From Alteromonas confluentis (lineage in GTDB: Bacteria > Pseudomonadota > Gammaproteobacteria > Enterobacterales > Alteromonadaceae), in the NCBI RefSeq assembly GCF_001757105.1, contig NZ_MDHN01000040.1, forward strand, positions 168,783 to 232,782: DNA of 64,000 nucleotides, given 5' to 3'. Of this stretch, positions 8,303-17,903 are shown one piece after another. Numbering within the stretch: position 1 is the stretch's first letter; each line of letters starts with the position of its first letter. A model generated the notes under the pieces. It searched no databases and had not been told where the DNA came from. It worked only from the letters and a program-made list of their open reading frames with translations. The translations under genes were made by a program, and so were the position numbers.

Positions 8303-9307
8303 TCAGGATTCAGGTTCAAATCCGAAATGTAAATAAGCCCGTTGAGAAACAATACGTCCCCGTGGGGTGCGCTGTAGGAAACCTTGCTGAATAAGGAAAG
8401 GCTCAATCACGTCCTCAATGGTTTCTTTTTCTTCGCCAATTGCAGCAGCCAGGTTATCCAGACCTACCGGACCACCATCAAACTTGTCAATAATGGCAGT
8501 GAGCAGCTTTCGATCCATATAGTCGAAACCTTCTTTGTCCACATCGAGCATGTCCAGGGCTTTTGCTGCGACATCGGCATGCACCTGTCCATCCGCTTTA
8601 ATTTCTGCATAATCTCGTACACGACGTAACAAGCGGTTAGCAATACGTGGCGTGCCACGAGAGCGACGAGCCACTTCCTGAGCGCCCTCTTCGTCCATGT
8701 CTAAATTTAAATAGCTAGCGCTACGCTGAATAATGGTGGTGAGATCTTTAACGTTGTAAAACTCAAGACGCTGAACAATACCAAAGCGGTCTCGCAGTGG
8801 TGATGTCAACGAACCGGCCCGGGTAGTCGCTCCCACCAGCGTAAATGGCGGTAAATCGAGCTTGATAGAACGGGCCGCAGGCCCCTCGCCAATCATGATA
8901 TCTAACTGATAATCTTCCATGGCTGGATAAAGGATTTCTTCTACTACCGGACTCAAGCGATGTATTTCATCGATAAACAACACATCGTTCTTTTCTAGGT
9001 TAGTCAGCAGTGCCGCTAAATCGCCCGCTTTTTCAAGTACCGGGCCGGAGGTGGTTTTGATGTTCACACCCATCTCATTAGCCACGATGTTTGCCAGGGT
9101 GGTTTTACCTAGCCCAGGCGGACCAAAAATCAACAGATGATCCAACGCATCTTCGCGGTTGCGGGCAGCCTGAATAAAAATTTCCATCTGCTCACACACG
9201 TGAGGCTGACCGGTGTAGTCAGACAGCATTTTTGGCCGAATGGCGCGGTCAATGACTTCGTCTTCTGTAGTAGCAGAAGGCGCTATCAGTCTATCAGCTT
9301 CAATCAT
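8303..9307 (-). CDS. ruvB: Holliday junction helicase motor RuvB
   Basis: RuvB is the AAA+ ring motor that drives branch migration with RuvA. It has Walker A (GPPGLGKTT, about 60-68), Walker B (LFIDEIHRL, about 110), sensor 1 (GATTRAG) and the C-terminal winged helix that binds DNA ([11 protein letters not shown]). I chose ATG 9307 over the TTG at 9310. The 334 residues match the E. coli length of 336. It is the last gene of aspS-nudB-ruvC-ruvA-ruvB, 12 bp after ruvA. No LexA box was recognised upstream of the ruv genes. Confidence 0.97.
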   Translation of the reverse strand: MIEADRLIAPSATTEDEVIDRAIRPKMLSDYTGQPHVCEQMEIFIQAARNREDALDHLLIFGPPGLGKTTLANIVANEMGVNIKTTSGPVLEKAGDLAALLTNLEKNDVLFIDEIHRLSPVVEEILYPAMEDYQLDIMIGEGPAARSIKLDLPPFTLVGATTRAGSLTSPLRDRFGIVQRLEFYNVKDLTTIIQRSASYLNLDMDEEGAQEVARRSRGTPRIANRLLRRVRDYAEIKADGQVHADVAAKALDMLDVDKEGFDYMDRKLLTAIIDKFDGGPVGLDNLAAAIGEEKETIEDVIEPFLIQQGFLQRTPRGRIVSQRAYLHFGFEPES

Positions 9308-9319
9308 CAAAAAATTCCG

Positions 9320-9937
9320 TTAAAGTGCCGCTTTTAAAGCTTCGCGGATAAGACTTTCGCTACCCATACCGTCCTGATACACAGATTCAACCAGCTTACT
9401 GGCCTGAGCAGGTTTATACCCCAAGGCAATCAGTGCACTTTGCGCTTCTTCTCTGGCATCGTTTACCGGCACGATGGTGTTCATGAATTTGGCGTCAACG
9501 TCTACGGGCATGGGAACAGTTTGTTGCTTACCGAACTTCGCCAGTCGGTCTTTCAGTTCAACCACCAGCCGTTCGGCAGTTTTCTTACCAATGCCCGGTA
9601 GGCTTACCAGTGCACTCACATCTTCGTTCTGCACACTGATCAGGAATTGTCCTGCAGACATGCCAGACAGAATGGTAAGGCCCAACTTCGGCCCCACACC
9701 ATTGGCTTTAATCAGTTCACGGAACAGCTCCCGCTCCATTTTATCGGCAAAGCCAAACAGCAACTGTGCGTCTTCGCGCACCACAAAATGAGTATAAACC
9801 GCAACGTTCTCACCCACTGCTGGCAGCTGATAAAAACTGGTCATAGGCATCTGAATCTCGTAGCCAATACCATTCACATCGATTAATACTTCCGGGGGCT
9901 GTTTTTCTAATAATCGCCCTTCAATTCTTCCAATCAT
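9320..9937 (-). CDS. ruvA: Holliday junction DNA-binding protein RuvA
   Basis: RuvA binds the four-way junction as a tetramer and loads RuvB. It has the OB-fold domain I ([28 protein letters not shown]), domain II with two helix-hairpin-helix motifs ([38 protein letters not shown]) and a flexible linker to the RuvB-binding domain III (about 155-205). It has the usual length of 205. The 244-bp gap to ruvC holds a palindromic repeat, so ruvA may be less tightly coupled to ruvC than ruvB is to ruvA. Confidence 0.97.
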   Translation of the reverse strand: MIGRIEGRLLEKQPPEVLIDVNGIGYEIQMPMTSFYQLPAVGENVAVYTHFVVREDAQLLFGFADKMERELFRELIKANGVGPKLGLTILSGMSAGQFLISVQNEDVSALVSLPGIGKKTAERLVVELKDRLAKFGKQQTVPMPVDVDAKFMNTIVPVNDAREEAQSALIALGYKPAQASKLVESVYQDGMGSESLIREALKAAL

Positions 9938-10060
9938 TTATTTGATAACCAAATTAGTTACTGAATATCGGTGCATGTCTAATTTTTGCTGGCAATTCGT
10001 GCGCAACTGCAAAAATAGTCATGCTTACCTTTTCAGGTGCGAAAGGCTCGCAGAGACACT

Positions 10061-10150
10061 TGTCGGGGACGTTTAAAACCTTCTGCAGCATGGATGCTGC
10101 AGCAGAGCCCCCAGGGATGGGTTCACGGCGTGTTTTAAACGGCACCGACA
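10061..10150. repeat. Palindromic intergenic repeat element between ruvC and ruvA
   Basis: The outer arms, 10061-10079 and 10132-10150, are inverted repeats matching at 17 of 19 positions (TGTCGG.G.CGTTTAAAAC). Inside is a perfect stem CTGCAGCAT-GG-ATGCTGCAG (10083-10102) and a GAGCCC...GGGTTC stem next to CCAGGGATGGGTTCACGGCG. It has no coding capacity. The nested-hairpin layout, and a core that I recall from many marine gammaproteobacterial intergenic regions, suggest a REP- or MITE-like dispersed repeat. Only one copy is visible in this window. Confidence 0.7.
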
Positions 10151-10181
10151 CGTGGCTCCCAAAGAGCCTGCTAGCACCGAT

Positions 10182-10700
10182 TCAGCGCAAGCGGCGACGG
10201 ACGGTTTTGCTGGCCTGTCCCGCCATGTTAATTAGACTTTGTTCCGTGTGGGCGTGACACAGTGCCACAGCCAGGGCATCGGCCGCATCAGCTTGAGGTG
10301 TGCCTGGCAGATTCAGCAAATGTTTCACCATGTGCTGCACCTGGGTTTTCTCGGCGCTGCCTTTCCCTACTACCGCTTGCTTAATTTGCCTGGCTGAATA
10401 TTCAGCTACCGGCAGTTCAGCCTGTGTCGCGGCGACAATTGCGGCCCCTCTGGCCTGCCCCAACTTTAATGCCGAGTCAGGATTTTTAGCCATAAACACT
10501 TGCTCGATGGCGAACTGCTGCGGGCTAAATTGGCGGATCACTTCGCCCACACCTGCAAAAATTTGCGCCAGTCGATCGGCCATCACATCACTTTTCACAC
10601 GGATACAACCACTACCTAGGTACACTAATTTTCCCTGCTTTCTGGCGATGACGCCATAACCGGTAATTCGCGACCCTGGATCTATACCCAGTATAATCAT
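10182..10700 (-). CDS. ruvC: Holliday junction resolvase RuvC
   Basis: RuvC is the dimeric endonuclease that resolves Holliday junctions. It has the RNase H-like fold with catalytic acidic residues in [14 protein letters not shown] (Asp7), [10 protein letters not shown] (Glu about 66) and the C-terminal [12 protein letters not shown]. The frame is open for 65 codons upstream, but ATG 10700 gives the standard start, has AGGA 8 nt upstream and yields 172 residues. The ATGA overlap (10697-10700) couples it to nudB. The C-terminal HA-rich tail is ordinary. Confidence 0.97.
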   Translation of the reverse strand: MIILGIDPGSRITGYGVIARKQGKLVYLGSGCIRVKSDVMADRLAQIFAGVGEVIRQFSPQQFAIEQVFMAKNPDSALKLGQARGAAIVAATQAELPVAEYSARQIKQAVVGKGSAEKTQVQHMVKHLLNLPGTPQADAADALAVALCHAHTEQSLINMAGQASKTVRRRLR

Positions 10701-11134
10701 GTTAGTGGTCCTGGTACAAATGCTTCTGCTGCATCGCGGTTGGATGGCGACCATAAACGCATTAACGCAAGGGGTTTGCTCAGCCACTCGTGGGCTAAAT
10801 GTTCGGTAAGAATGATGTTCGCCGTAGAGGGAACCTGGGCAATAAACACATGCTCTGTGTTGTATTGGGTACCTGGCGGATAACGATGGAGCCATCGTTT
10901 ACGGATAAGATAGCGGTTGATTTGATGACAGTTTTTCAGCTGCTGGGGAAACAATACGATGCCGGTTTCCTCTGCCACTTCACGAAGTGCCGTTTCTTCA
11001 GGCATTTCGCCATGCTCAACGGTACCGGTGACAGACTGCCAGAAATCCGGATCATCATCGCGCTGAAGCACTAAAAGTCGGTGGTGCTCGTCATAGAGCA
11101 CCACCAGCACCGATTCCGGTCGCTTAAATGGCAT
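10697..11134 (-). CDS. nudB: Dihydroneopterin triphosphate pyrophosphatase NudB
   Basis: A Nudix hydrolase that removes pyrophosphate from dihydroneopterin triphosphate in folate synthesis. The Nudix box [23 protein letters not shown] (about 37-59) is complete. The context between aspS and ruvC and the length of 145 match E. coli NudB. It starts 6 bp after the aspS stop. In E. coli yebC follows; here ruvC follows directly. Confidence 0.92.
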   Translation of the reverse strand: MPFKRPESVLVVLYDEHHRLLVLQRDDDPDFWQSVTGTVEHGEMPEETALREVAEETGIVLFPQQLKNCHQINRYLIRKRWLHRYPPGTQYNTEHVFIAQVPSTANIILTEHLAHEWLSKPLALMRLWSPSNRDAAEAFVPGPLT

Positions 11135-11140
11135 CCGGAA

Positions 11141-12904
11141 TTATTCAGCGTCTTTCTTGATAGTCGCGATGGCCAGTTCTGCCAGCGCAGCCGGGTTCGC
11201 CGGGCTTGGAGCGTCAGTGAGCGGGCATGCAGCGGTGGTGGTTTTCGGGAACGCCATTACGTCACGGATAGACGTTGCGCCGGTCATCAGCATCACCAGA
11301 CGATCCAGACCAAATGCCAAACCCGCATGCGGTGGTGCACCAAACTGTAGTGCTTCTAACAGGAAGCCAAACTTGTTTTGTGCTTCTTCTTCGTCGATAC
11401 CCAGAATACTGAATACCGCTGATTGCATGTCTTGATTGTGAATACGCACAGAACCACCGCCTAGCTCTACACCGTTCAGTACCATGTCGTAGGCATCAGA
11501 AATGGCTTCTGCCGGGTTGGCTTTGAGCTCGTAAGCTGTTAGGCCGCGAGGTGCTGTGAACGGGTGGTGACACGCAAACAATGCACCGTCAGCTTCTTCA
11601 AACATCGGGAAGTCTACTACCCACAGCGGTTTCCAATCGCCTTCCAGCAACTCGAAATCTTCGCCTAGCTTTAAGCGTAAAGCGCCCATGGCTTCGGTAA
11701 CCACGGTTTTGTTATCTGCGCCAAACAGTAGAATGTCGCCAGCTTGTGCACCAGTGCGCTGAAGCAGCGCATCGGTAATGTCTTCAGAAAGGAACTTCAG
11801 AATGGGCGACTGCAGACCTTCCTGACCAGGCTTGTCTTCGTTAACCTTCATCCATGCCAGACCTTTGGCACCGTAGATGCCAACAAACTTGGTGTACTCG
11901 TCAATCTGCTTACGAGACAGACTCGCACCGCCCGGTACACGGATAACCGCAACACGCCCTTTCGGATCGGTAGCAGGGCCAGAGAATACTTTAAACTCTA
12001 CGTTTTCAAGCAAGTCAGCCACGTCGACCAGCTCAAGCGGGTTACGCAGGTCTGGTTTGTCGCTACCGAAACGCTTCATCGCTTCTGCGTAGGTCATGCG
12101 CGGGAATTCGCCCAGATCCACGTTCAGCATTTTCTGGAACAGGTCGCGGATCATACCTTCAGTGATAGACATAACGCCATCGGCATCAAGGAAGGTGGTT
12201 TCTAAATCGATTTGGGTAAATTCCGGCTGACGGTCAGCACGTAAGTCTTCGTCACGGAAACATTTTACGATTTGGTAGTAGCGGTCCATGCCCGACATCA
12301 TCAGCAGTTGTTTAAACAGCTGCGGAGACTGTGGCAGCGCAAAGAACTCACCTTTATGAGTACGGCTTGGTACCAAATAGTCACGGGCGCCTTCTGGCGT
12401 TGCTTTGGTCAGGATTGGCGTTTCAATATCGAGGAAACCTTCCTCTTCCAGATAACGACGTACTGCGCCGGTTACCTTGGCACGAAACTTCAGGCGGTCG
12501 CTCATTACCGGGCGACGCAGGTCGAGGTAACGATAACGCAGACGTTGTTCTTCAGAGTTTTCCTGATTCCAGTCCAGAGGCAGTACTGCCGACTTGTTGA
12601 TAATTTCCAGGCCCGTGCCGAGAATTTCAATTTCACCGGTACGCATTCCTTTATTGATCTGACCTTCAGGACGAGGACGCACTTTACCAGTGAGTTTTAC
12701 GCAGAATTCGCTGCGCAGCTTGTTCGCGACTTCCAGTACTTCCGGTAAATCCGGATCAAAAACCACCTGCACGATACCTTCGCGGTCACGAAGGTCGATG
12801 AAGATAACGCCACCTAAGTCACGACGCTTGTTAACCCAACCACAAAGTGTGACTTCCTGGCCGACGTATGATGAATCAATATTCCCACAGTAATCTGTGC
12901 GCAT
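11141..12904 (-). CDS. aspS: Aspartyl-tRNA synthetase AspS
   Basis: A class II aminoacyl-tRNA synthetase charging tRNA-Asp. It has an N-terminal OB-fold anticodon domain (residues 1-105, [26 protein letters not shown]), motif 2 ([18 protein letters not shown], about 215-232), a bacterial GAD insertion domain (about 290-420) and motif 3 ([13 protein letters not shown], about 527-540). I chose ATG 12904, with AGGGA 6 nt upstream, giving 587 residues; the longer frame to 13117 has an unrelated extension. It starts the aspS-nudB-ruvCAB unit, facing away from the DUF72 gene. Confidence 0.97.
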   Translation of the reverse strand: MRTDYCGNIDSSYVGQEVTLCGWVNKRRDLGGVIFIDLRDREGIVQVVFDPDLPEVLEVANKLRSEFCVKLTGKVRPRPEGQINKGMRTGEIEILGTGLEIINKSAVLPLDWNQENSEEQRLRYRYLDLRRPVMSDRLKFRAKVTGAVRRYLEEEGFLDIETPILTKATPEGARDYLVPSRTHKGEFFALPQSPQLFKQLLMMSGMDRYYQIVKCFRDEDLRADRQPEFTQIDLETTFLDADGVMSITEGMIRDLFQKMLNVDLGEFPRMTYAEAMKRFGSDKPDLRNPLELVDVADLLENVEFKVFSGPATDPKGRVAVIRVPGGASLSRKQIDEYTKFVGIYGAKGLAWMKVNEDKPGQEGLQSPILKFLSEDITDALLQRTGAQAGDILLFGADNKTVVTEAMGALRLKLGEDFELLEGDWKPLWVVDFPMFEEADGALFACHHPFTAPRGLTAYELKANPAEAISDAYDMVLNGVELGGGSVRIHNQDMQSAVFSILGIDEEEAQNKFGFLLEALQFGAPPHAGLAFGLDRLVMLMTGATSIRDVMAFPKTTTAACPLTDAPSPANPAALAELAIATIKKDAE

Positions 12905-13082
12905 GGTCCCTGAACCTCTGGTAATGTGTTGTCTGCCTGGCGATGCTGACTTGCAAGACGTTGCGGTCAGTGCTTCAATGCCGCCGGATATTCGTGTTCC
13001 ACTTACAGAACAATCCGGATAAGCCTCAGACTTTAGATAAAAATAAGGTCGCATAGTATAAACAAATGCATCGTAAAGCCCA

Positions 13083-13985
13083 ATGACAAAAAACGATTTC
13101 CACGGCCAACTGAACAATTCTCTGCCACCCGTCTACATTGGCGTGCCTCAGTGGCAGCATCAGCGATGGCCAGCGGACTGGTTTAACGATGCCAGTGCCC
13201 GTAAAAACATGCTCGGGCACTACGCAAAACAAATGAATTCAGTGGAAGGCAACACGACATTCTACTCCCTGCCATCACCGGAAACCGTGCAGCGCTGGAT
13301 TGAGCTGACACCTGCTGACTTTCGCTTTAATTTTAAGGTACATCAGACCATCACCCACAGCGGCGCACTCGATCCGTTTCATCCTGATATTGAGAAGCAG
13401 CTTGCGTTGTTGGCGCCATTAGGAGACAAGCTCGGCATGCTTATGTTGCAGTTTCCGGCCAGCATCGGGCCGCAAAGTCTGCCAGCCATGGCAGAAATAC
13501 TGGCGCAGTTTCCTCAGGATGTGGCGATGGGTGTGGAAGTGCGTCACCCGGCGTTTTTTGGAAAGGGGGATGCGGAACAGCAATTTAATCGTTTATTGAT
13601 AGAAAGACAGGTTAACCGGGTGATCATGGATACCCGCGGCTTGTTCGCCAACCCGCCACTTGATGAACTCACTGCTGAAGTACAAAGCAAGAAGCCAAAA
13701 TTGCCGGTAAACGTGATTGCTACCGGCATGCACCCTGTGGTGCGTTTTGTAGGCGGCACCGACGATGCCGCCAATACCCGCTGTTTACAGCCTTGGATCA
13801 GCAAATGTCATCAATGGCGACAAGAAGGCCGGGCACCATACATGTTTTTCCATAAGCCGGAAAATGGCGATGCCCCCTGGTTAGCTGCGGAATTTATCGA
13901 AACTTACAACGCCCACTATCCGCAGGCAGCATTACCTCAACTCAGTTTTGCGCCCCCCGCAGCCGAACAAACTTGCCTGTTTTAA
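13083..13985 (+). CDS. DUF72 (YecE-like) family protein
   Basis: A member of the widespread DUF72 family, which adopts a TIM barrel resembling endonuclease IV or xylose isomerase; its biochemical activity is not established. Typical features are [17 protein letters not shown] near the start, [12 protein letters not shown] (about 54), [13 protein letters not shown] (about 80) and the C-terminal [16 protein letters not shown]. At 300 residues it is somewhat longer than E. coli YecE (272). It is divergent from aspS across 178 bp and ends 17 bp from the convergent glrR stop. yecE also lies near aspS in E. coli, supporting the family call. Confidence 0.88.
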   Translation: MTKNDFHGQLNNSLPPVYIGVPQWQHQRWPADWFNDASARKNMLGHYAKQMNSVEGNTTFYSLPSPETVQRWIELTPADFRFNFKVHQTITHSGALDPFHPDIEKQLALLAPLGDKLGMLMLQFPASIGPQSLPAMAEILAQFPQDVAMGVEVRHPAFFGKGDAEQQFNRLLIERQVNRVIMDTRGLFANPPLDELTAEVQSKKPKLPVNVIATGMHPVVRFVGGTDDAANTRCLQPWISKCHQWRQEGRAPYMFFHKPENGDAPWLAAEFIETYNAHYPQAALPQLSFAPPAAEQTCLF

Positions 13986-14002
13986 CAATCCAAACGAGAG
14001 AT

Positions 14003-15343
14003 TTAGCGGAAATCTCCGGCATCAAGTTCATGTTTTTTCATCAACTTGTGCATATCAGTGCGGTTGCGACCAGCCAGCTCAGCCGCGCGAGTCACATTAC
14101 CGTCGGTCATTTTAAGCAGTTTATGCAAATACTTCTGCTCAAAAGCATCCCGCGCTTCGGTAAGGGTTGGCCAGCTCTGACGGGTCGCCGACAGCGCCTG
14201 CTGTACAAGGTGTAACGGAATAACCGGCGTCTGGGTTAACGCCACACACTGTTCAACCACGTTGACCAGTTGACGCACGTTACCCGGCCATTCAGATTTC
14301 ACCATTAACTGCATAGCATCGTCAGAAAACTGCGTCACGTTAACGCCATGACGCTGCCCACTTTGTTGCAACAAGGTGCGCGCCAACAGCGGAATATCTT
14401 CGCTACGTTCTTTCAAAGAAGGCAGTTTCAGATTCACAACGTTAAGACGGTAGTACAAATCTTCCCGGAAGGTGCCCTCTCCCATCTCTTTGTGCAAATC
14501 TTTATGGGTGGCCGAAATAATGCGTACATCAATATCCACATGCTTAGCACTACCCACCGGGCGAATTTGTCGTTCCTGCAAAGCACGCAATAATTTAACT
14601 TGCAGTGTCATCGGCATGTCACCAATTTCATCGAGGAACAGTGTACCGCCATCCGCTTCGCGGAACAGACCCGGATTCGCATGTACGGCGCCGGTGAAAG
14701 CCCCTTTCGCATGGCCAAACAATTCTGACTCCAGCAGGTTTTCCGGCAGTGCGCCACAGTTAATCGCAATAAACGGTTTATCGCGACGATTGCTGGCGCG
14801 GTGAATAGCATTTGCTAACAATTCTTTACCGGTACCGCTAGCACCACTGATCAGCACGCTCACTTCACGCTGTGCAATGCGGAATGCTTGATCCATCACG
14901 CTGGTCATTTCCGGCGCGCGGGTAATGATGTCTTTACACCAATCTTCAGGTTGCACTGAAAGCGATTGGCTCAGTGCTTTTTGTAGTAATTTTCTTAATT
15001 CATCATGGTCAACGGGCTTCGGTAAGAAACCAAATACACCCCGTTGCGTGGCGGCAACGGCATCTGAAATGGTGCCGTGGGCCGTCATTAAAATCACTGG
15101 AATATCTTTTCGTACGCCCATTATTTCCTCGAACAGACTTAATCCATCGAGTCCGGGCATACGCAGATCGGATAACACCACATCAAAATCTTCGCTGCGG
15201 ATCTTACGCAAAGCGGCTTGGCCGTCTTCAACCGCAGTGACTTGGTAGCCTTCACCTTCAAGTCGGATGGTTAGCAGGCGCAACAGACTCTTATCGTCAT
15301 CAACGAGTAGCAATCGGGCATTGCGTTCTCCGGATTTATTCAT
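14003..15343 (-). CDS. glrR: Sigma-54-dependent response regulator GlrR (QseF)
   Basis: An NtrC-type activator. The receiver domain (1-120) has VDDD, the phosphoacceptor Asp at about 55 in DVVLSDLRMPG and the conserved Lys in FLPKPVD. The AAA+ domain (about 135-365) has Walker A (GASGTGKE), the sigma-54 contact loop GAFTGA and Walker B (GGTLFLDEIGDM). The C-terminal Fis-type helix-turn-helix is GNVTRAAELAGRNRTDMHKL. It is coupled to qseG by an ATGA overlap. In E. coli GlrR drives glmY and rpoE from sigma-54 promoters at TGTC-N10-GACA sites. Here two sigma-54-like promoters occur in the same window, but no canonical GlrR site was found beside them. Confidence 0.93.
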   Translation of the reverse strand: MNKSGERNARLLLVDDDKSLLRLLTIRLEGEGYQVTAVEDGQAALRKIRSEDFDVVLSDLRMPGLDGLSLFEEIMGVRKDIPVILMTAHGTISDAVAATQRGVFGFLPKPVDHDELRKLLQKALSQSLSVQPEDWCKDIITRAPEMTSVMDQAFRIAQREVSVLISGASGTGKELLANAIHRASNRRDKPFIAINCGALPENLLESELFGHAKGAFTGAVHANPGLFREADGGTLFLDEIGDMPMTLQVKLLRALQERQIRPVGSAKHVDIDVRIISATHKDLHKEMGEGTFREDLYYRLNVVNLKLPSLKERSEDIPLLARTLLQQSGQRHGVNVTQFSDDAMQLMVKSEWPGNVRQLVNVVEQCVALTQTPVIPLHLVQQALSATRQSWPTLTEARDAFEQKYLHKLLKMTDGNVTRAAELAGRNRTDMHKLMKKHELDAGDFR

Positions 15344-15933
15344 CGTTGGGTACTCCTGTTTTTATCCATCAGCGTTGCTTCTACTTTGAGCAACTCATCC
15401 ATCTTCTTTGTTTGCACTTCTAAATCTTCTTCAAGCATCTTTATTTGTTTTTCTTTGTCGGTATTCACTCTGTTTAGGATGACCAGTGCCGATTCCAACT
15501 CCAGCATTTCGCTGTTTGGCGCGTCGACAATGGTTTTCACCACAGCTTGCATTTCTGGCGTAAGTTCACTGACGATTTCCTCTAACCAGTGTTGAGCCCG
15601 CAGTCGAGACTGATACGGCGTGTCTGTGGGTAACGATAAAATGACTTTTTTAATTTTATCGTCAATGCCCTCGCCCAAATCAGCGATAGCTTGTTTACGT
15701 ACAGGCCAGCGGGTGTTGTCAGCCTGAACCCATAGATTGACCCAATACAATAAGTCGCACTGATGTTCAAAATTGGCTGCGTCTTCGTCAACAAGACACA
15801 AGGAGTCACTTTCCACGAGTTGTGGCGTTTGACTGTTGTCTTCAACCGGGATTACCGGCGCTGACTGATTCCCTTCTATTGCTGCGCACCCGCCTAACAA
15901 GACGACGATGGGCAACAATAATTTAATTCTCAT
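15340..15933 (-). CDS. qseG: QseG-like outer-membrane lipoprotein
   Basis: A 197-residue lipoprotein encoded between the GlrK kinase and GlrR regulator. The signal peptide ends in the lipobox LLGGC (Cys16). The rest is helical, with a C-terminal coiled coil (about 140-195, LVILNRVNTDKEKQIKMLEEDLEVQTKK). In enterobacteria QseG binds the kinase periplasmic domain and controls its activity. Identity rests mainly on position and architecture, as sequence is poorly conserved in this family. Overlaps of 4 bp with both neighbours imply a single coupled operon. Confidence 0.8.
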   Translation of the reverse strand: MRIKLLLPIVVLLGGCAAIEGNQSAPVIPVEDNSQTPQLVESDSLCLVDEDAANFEHQCDLLYWVNLWVQADNTRWPVRKQAIADLGEGIDDKIKKVILSLPTDTPYQSRLRAQHWLEEIVSELTPEMQAVVKTIVDAPNSEMLELESALVILNRVNTDKEKQIKMLEEDLEVQTKKMDELLKVEATLMDKNRSTQR

Positions 15934-17330
15934 TTACGTTTTTCCTTCTGCGGGATACTGACTCTGAAACACACATCAGCATAATCAACTTCAACAACAG
16001 CAACATCACCGCACATCAAGCGCGCGCAATCTGAGACGATAGATAGGCCGAGACCTGTTCCAATGACATTGTCATTTCTCGGATCGTCACCGCGGGTAAA
16101 GGGTTCAAATAATTTACCCACTTTTTCCGGCGGTATTTTTTTCCCCCGGTTTGCCACGTCGAGCACGGCTACGCCGTCCTGCTCATAAATATTGACTGAA
16201 ATCGGTCGACCAATAGCACCATGGGCAACGGCGTTCGACACGAGGTTGTCGAGGATACGGCGGTAGAGCTCCTCATCGACACTAACCGATTCAACGCGTA
16301 CATCCACCGTCACTTCTCTGTCTTGAAGCGCCAGTGCATAATCTTCTACGCAGTCACGTACGAGTTCGGCAGGATCGATACTGGTGAATTTAGGCTCGGC
16401 TTGTTGTAGCAAGAGGTTGTAGTCGAGTAACTTTTCCACCAACGTATTCAAGCGCTGGGTACTGGAACTCAAAAGCGATAAAACTTCTGCCTGTTGGGGA
16501 TTCAACTCCCCGACTACATTCTCAGACAGCAAGCTACAGCCTTCTTTAATACTTGCCAACGGGGTTTTTAACTCGTGGGCCGCATGACGTAACAGCGCAG
16601 TGCGGATATGCTCAAGTTGTTGTAAACGTTCAGAAAGCCAGTGTAGATCTTTTTCCACACCAATAAGTTCAAACGGCGCTTTGGTTGAAAGAGGCGGCAG
16701 CTCTCCCCGTTGGTGAGCGAGAATTTGAATGATCTGTTTGAGTTTATTGACCGGCTTAACAATCAGCTGGCTTCCTAACAGAATTAACAGTAACGACACC
16801 GATACCAGCATGGCTGTCGACCAGGCTTGTTTGGCCTGCATGCTGGTCATATCTTCACGTTGAATAGCCAGTCGCGCCTGAATGGATGCATCGACGTCTT
16901 TGCGCATTGCAATCACGCCATTACTTAACGATGCAAGATAGGCATTGAGCAATAGTTGATCGTTGATCGTGCGAAAATTTCGAAGTTGTTCGATTTGCTT
17001 AACCAATTGCTGACAGTTTTCAGAATTGTCGATGATGTCACACAAATCCTGCCGCGCTGAGGCAAACTGCGCAATGGCATTGTCTGTCAAATCTGCCACG
17101 GTGGTGTTTTGGATGATGGCATACTGTCGAAGGGTACGCTCCAAGTCTATCGCAGCACCTTCTAATTGCTGCATGATTCCCACAGCGGTAACCACGAATC
17201 GGGTTTCCGCCGTTGTCATACGGCTTACTTTTGCAAGGTCGCTTTGACTTTGCCACAACAGTGCAATAAGGGGAACCAAAGCCAGTATGAAACTGCCTAG
17301 GGTTAGTTGTCTGAGGGAACCAACTCGCAA
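15930..17330 (-). CDS. glrK: Sensor histidine kinase GlrK (QseE)
   Basis: An inner-membrane kinase for GlrR. Two membrane helices (about 11-28 and 172-192) enclose a periplasmic helical sensor (about 30-170), followed by HAMP, HisKA with the phosphoacceptor His252 in LLRHAAHELKTPLASIKEG, and an ATPase domain with N-box (DNLVSNAVAHG), F-box (FEPFTRGDD) and G2 (GTGLGLSIV). At 466 residues it is close to E. coli GlrK (475). It starts the glrK-qseG-glrR operon. glnB, which follows in E. coli, is not here; the DUF72 gene is. Confidence 0.93.
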   Translation of the reverse strand: MRVGSLRQLTLGSFILALVPLIALLWQSQSDLAKVSRMTTAETRFVVTAVGIMQQLEGAAIDLERTLRQYAIIQNTTVADLTDNAIAQFASARQDLCDIIDNSENCQQLVKQIEQLRNFRTINDQLLLNAYLASLSNGVIAMRKDVDASIQARLAIQREDMTSMQAKQAWSTAMLVSVSLLLILLGSQLIVKPVNKLKQIIQILAHQRGELPPLSTKAPFELIGVEKDLHWLSERLQQLEHIRTALLRHAAHELKTPLASIKEGCSLLSENVVGELNPQQAEVLSLLSSSTQRLNTLVEKLLDYNLLLQQAEPKFTSIDPAELVRDCVEDYALALQDREVTVDVRVESVSVDEELYRRILDNLVSNAVAHGAIGRPISVNIYEQDGVAVLDVANRGKKIPPEKVGKLFEPFTRGDDPRNDNVIGTGLGLSIVSDCARLMCGDVAVVEVDYADVCFRVSIPQKEKRK

Positions 17331-17433
17331 AATTCGATCACTAAGTAAAATCCGGTTTTTCAGGATCGCACACCCCTATGATTGCCGCAATAGATGGCAA
17401 CGCCAAAAACAGCGTAGCCATCGTAATTAACAC

Positions 17434-17703
17434 TTAGTTTGGCGTTTGCAAACTCACCAAAATCACTTCTTTGCTACTTTCCAGTTCATCCATGCTCAAC
17501 AAACCATCACCGTTCTTGTCGATACGACTGAACAAGCGCAATAATCGGGTGTCCGCTACGGCCTCTTTTAAGGAAATAGCGCCGTCTTGATCGTCATCAA
17601 AATCTGACAACATTGTTTCAACAGCATGGGCATCTGCCACGGCGACTGCCTGGATAGTGACAATGGTGAGTAGCAGCAAAAATAGTTTTTCAATACGTTT
17701 CAT
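17434..17703 (-). CDS. Small exported EF-hand protein
   Basis: An 89-residue protein with a signal peptide (about 1-26, ending ADAHA) and two EF-hand calcium loops: DFDDDQDGAISLKE and DKNGDGLLSMDE. Asp or Asn at the 1, 3 and 5 positions and Glu at 12 are present in both loops, so calcium binding is likely. ATG 17703 is supported by a perfect AGGAGG 7 nt upstream; the upstream extension to 17778 is not. It lies 103 bp before glrK on the same strand and is preceded by a sigma-54-type promoter, which suggests, but does not show, control by GlrR. Function unknown. Confidence 0.8.
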   Translation of the reverse strand: MKRIEKLFLLLLTIVTIQAVAVADAHAVETMLSDFDDDQDGAISLKEAVADTRLLRLFSRIDKNGDGLLSMDELESSKEVILVSLQTPN

Positions 17704-17790
17704 ATCAGACCTCCTGTGCTCAAATGTGCGTGAGCGGATGTATGGAAACGTAATCACTGCGTCGATACAGAAGCTCACCTACTCATAAAT

Positions 17791-17808
17791 AAGCAGGAGT
17801 AATGCCAA
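17791..17808 (-). promoter_or_regulatory. Putative sigma-54 promoter of the EF-hand gene
   Basis: On the minus strand TTGGCAT-TACTCC-TGCTT has GG and GC separated by exactly 10 bp, matching the -24/-12 consensus (TGGCAC-N5-TTGCW) with one change in each box. The start would be near 17780, 77 nt before the ATG. Upstream lies an inverted repeat TAAATATC (17823-17830)/GATATTTA (17860-17867), a possible activator or IHF region. Confidence 0.55.
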
Positions 17809-17903
17809 ACATGAAAAGCAGATAAATATCAGATACTTACAGCAAAACCAATTAATTACGATATTTAGAGTGTTGCTAAATACCTACACACTGAAGATGG
17901 GAT

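Noticed and set aside
9954..10257. Open frames on both strands between ruvC and ruvA
   Set aside because: They cross the palindromic repeat and the ruvC end, have no ribosome sites and resemble no protein family.
10701..10895. 65-codon N-terminal extension of ruvC
   Set aside because: It is the antisense or shifted frame of nudB. RuvC families begin at MIILGIDPG, which has its own ribosome site.
12905..13117. 71-codon N-terminal extension of aspS
   Set aside because: It is unlike AspRS and overlaps the DUF72 start region; ATG 12904 has a proper ribosome site and aligns with the family.
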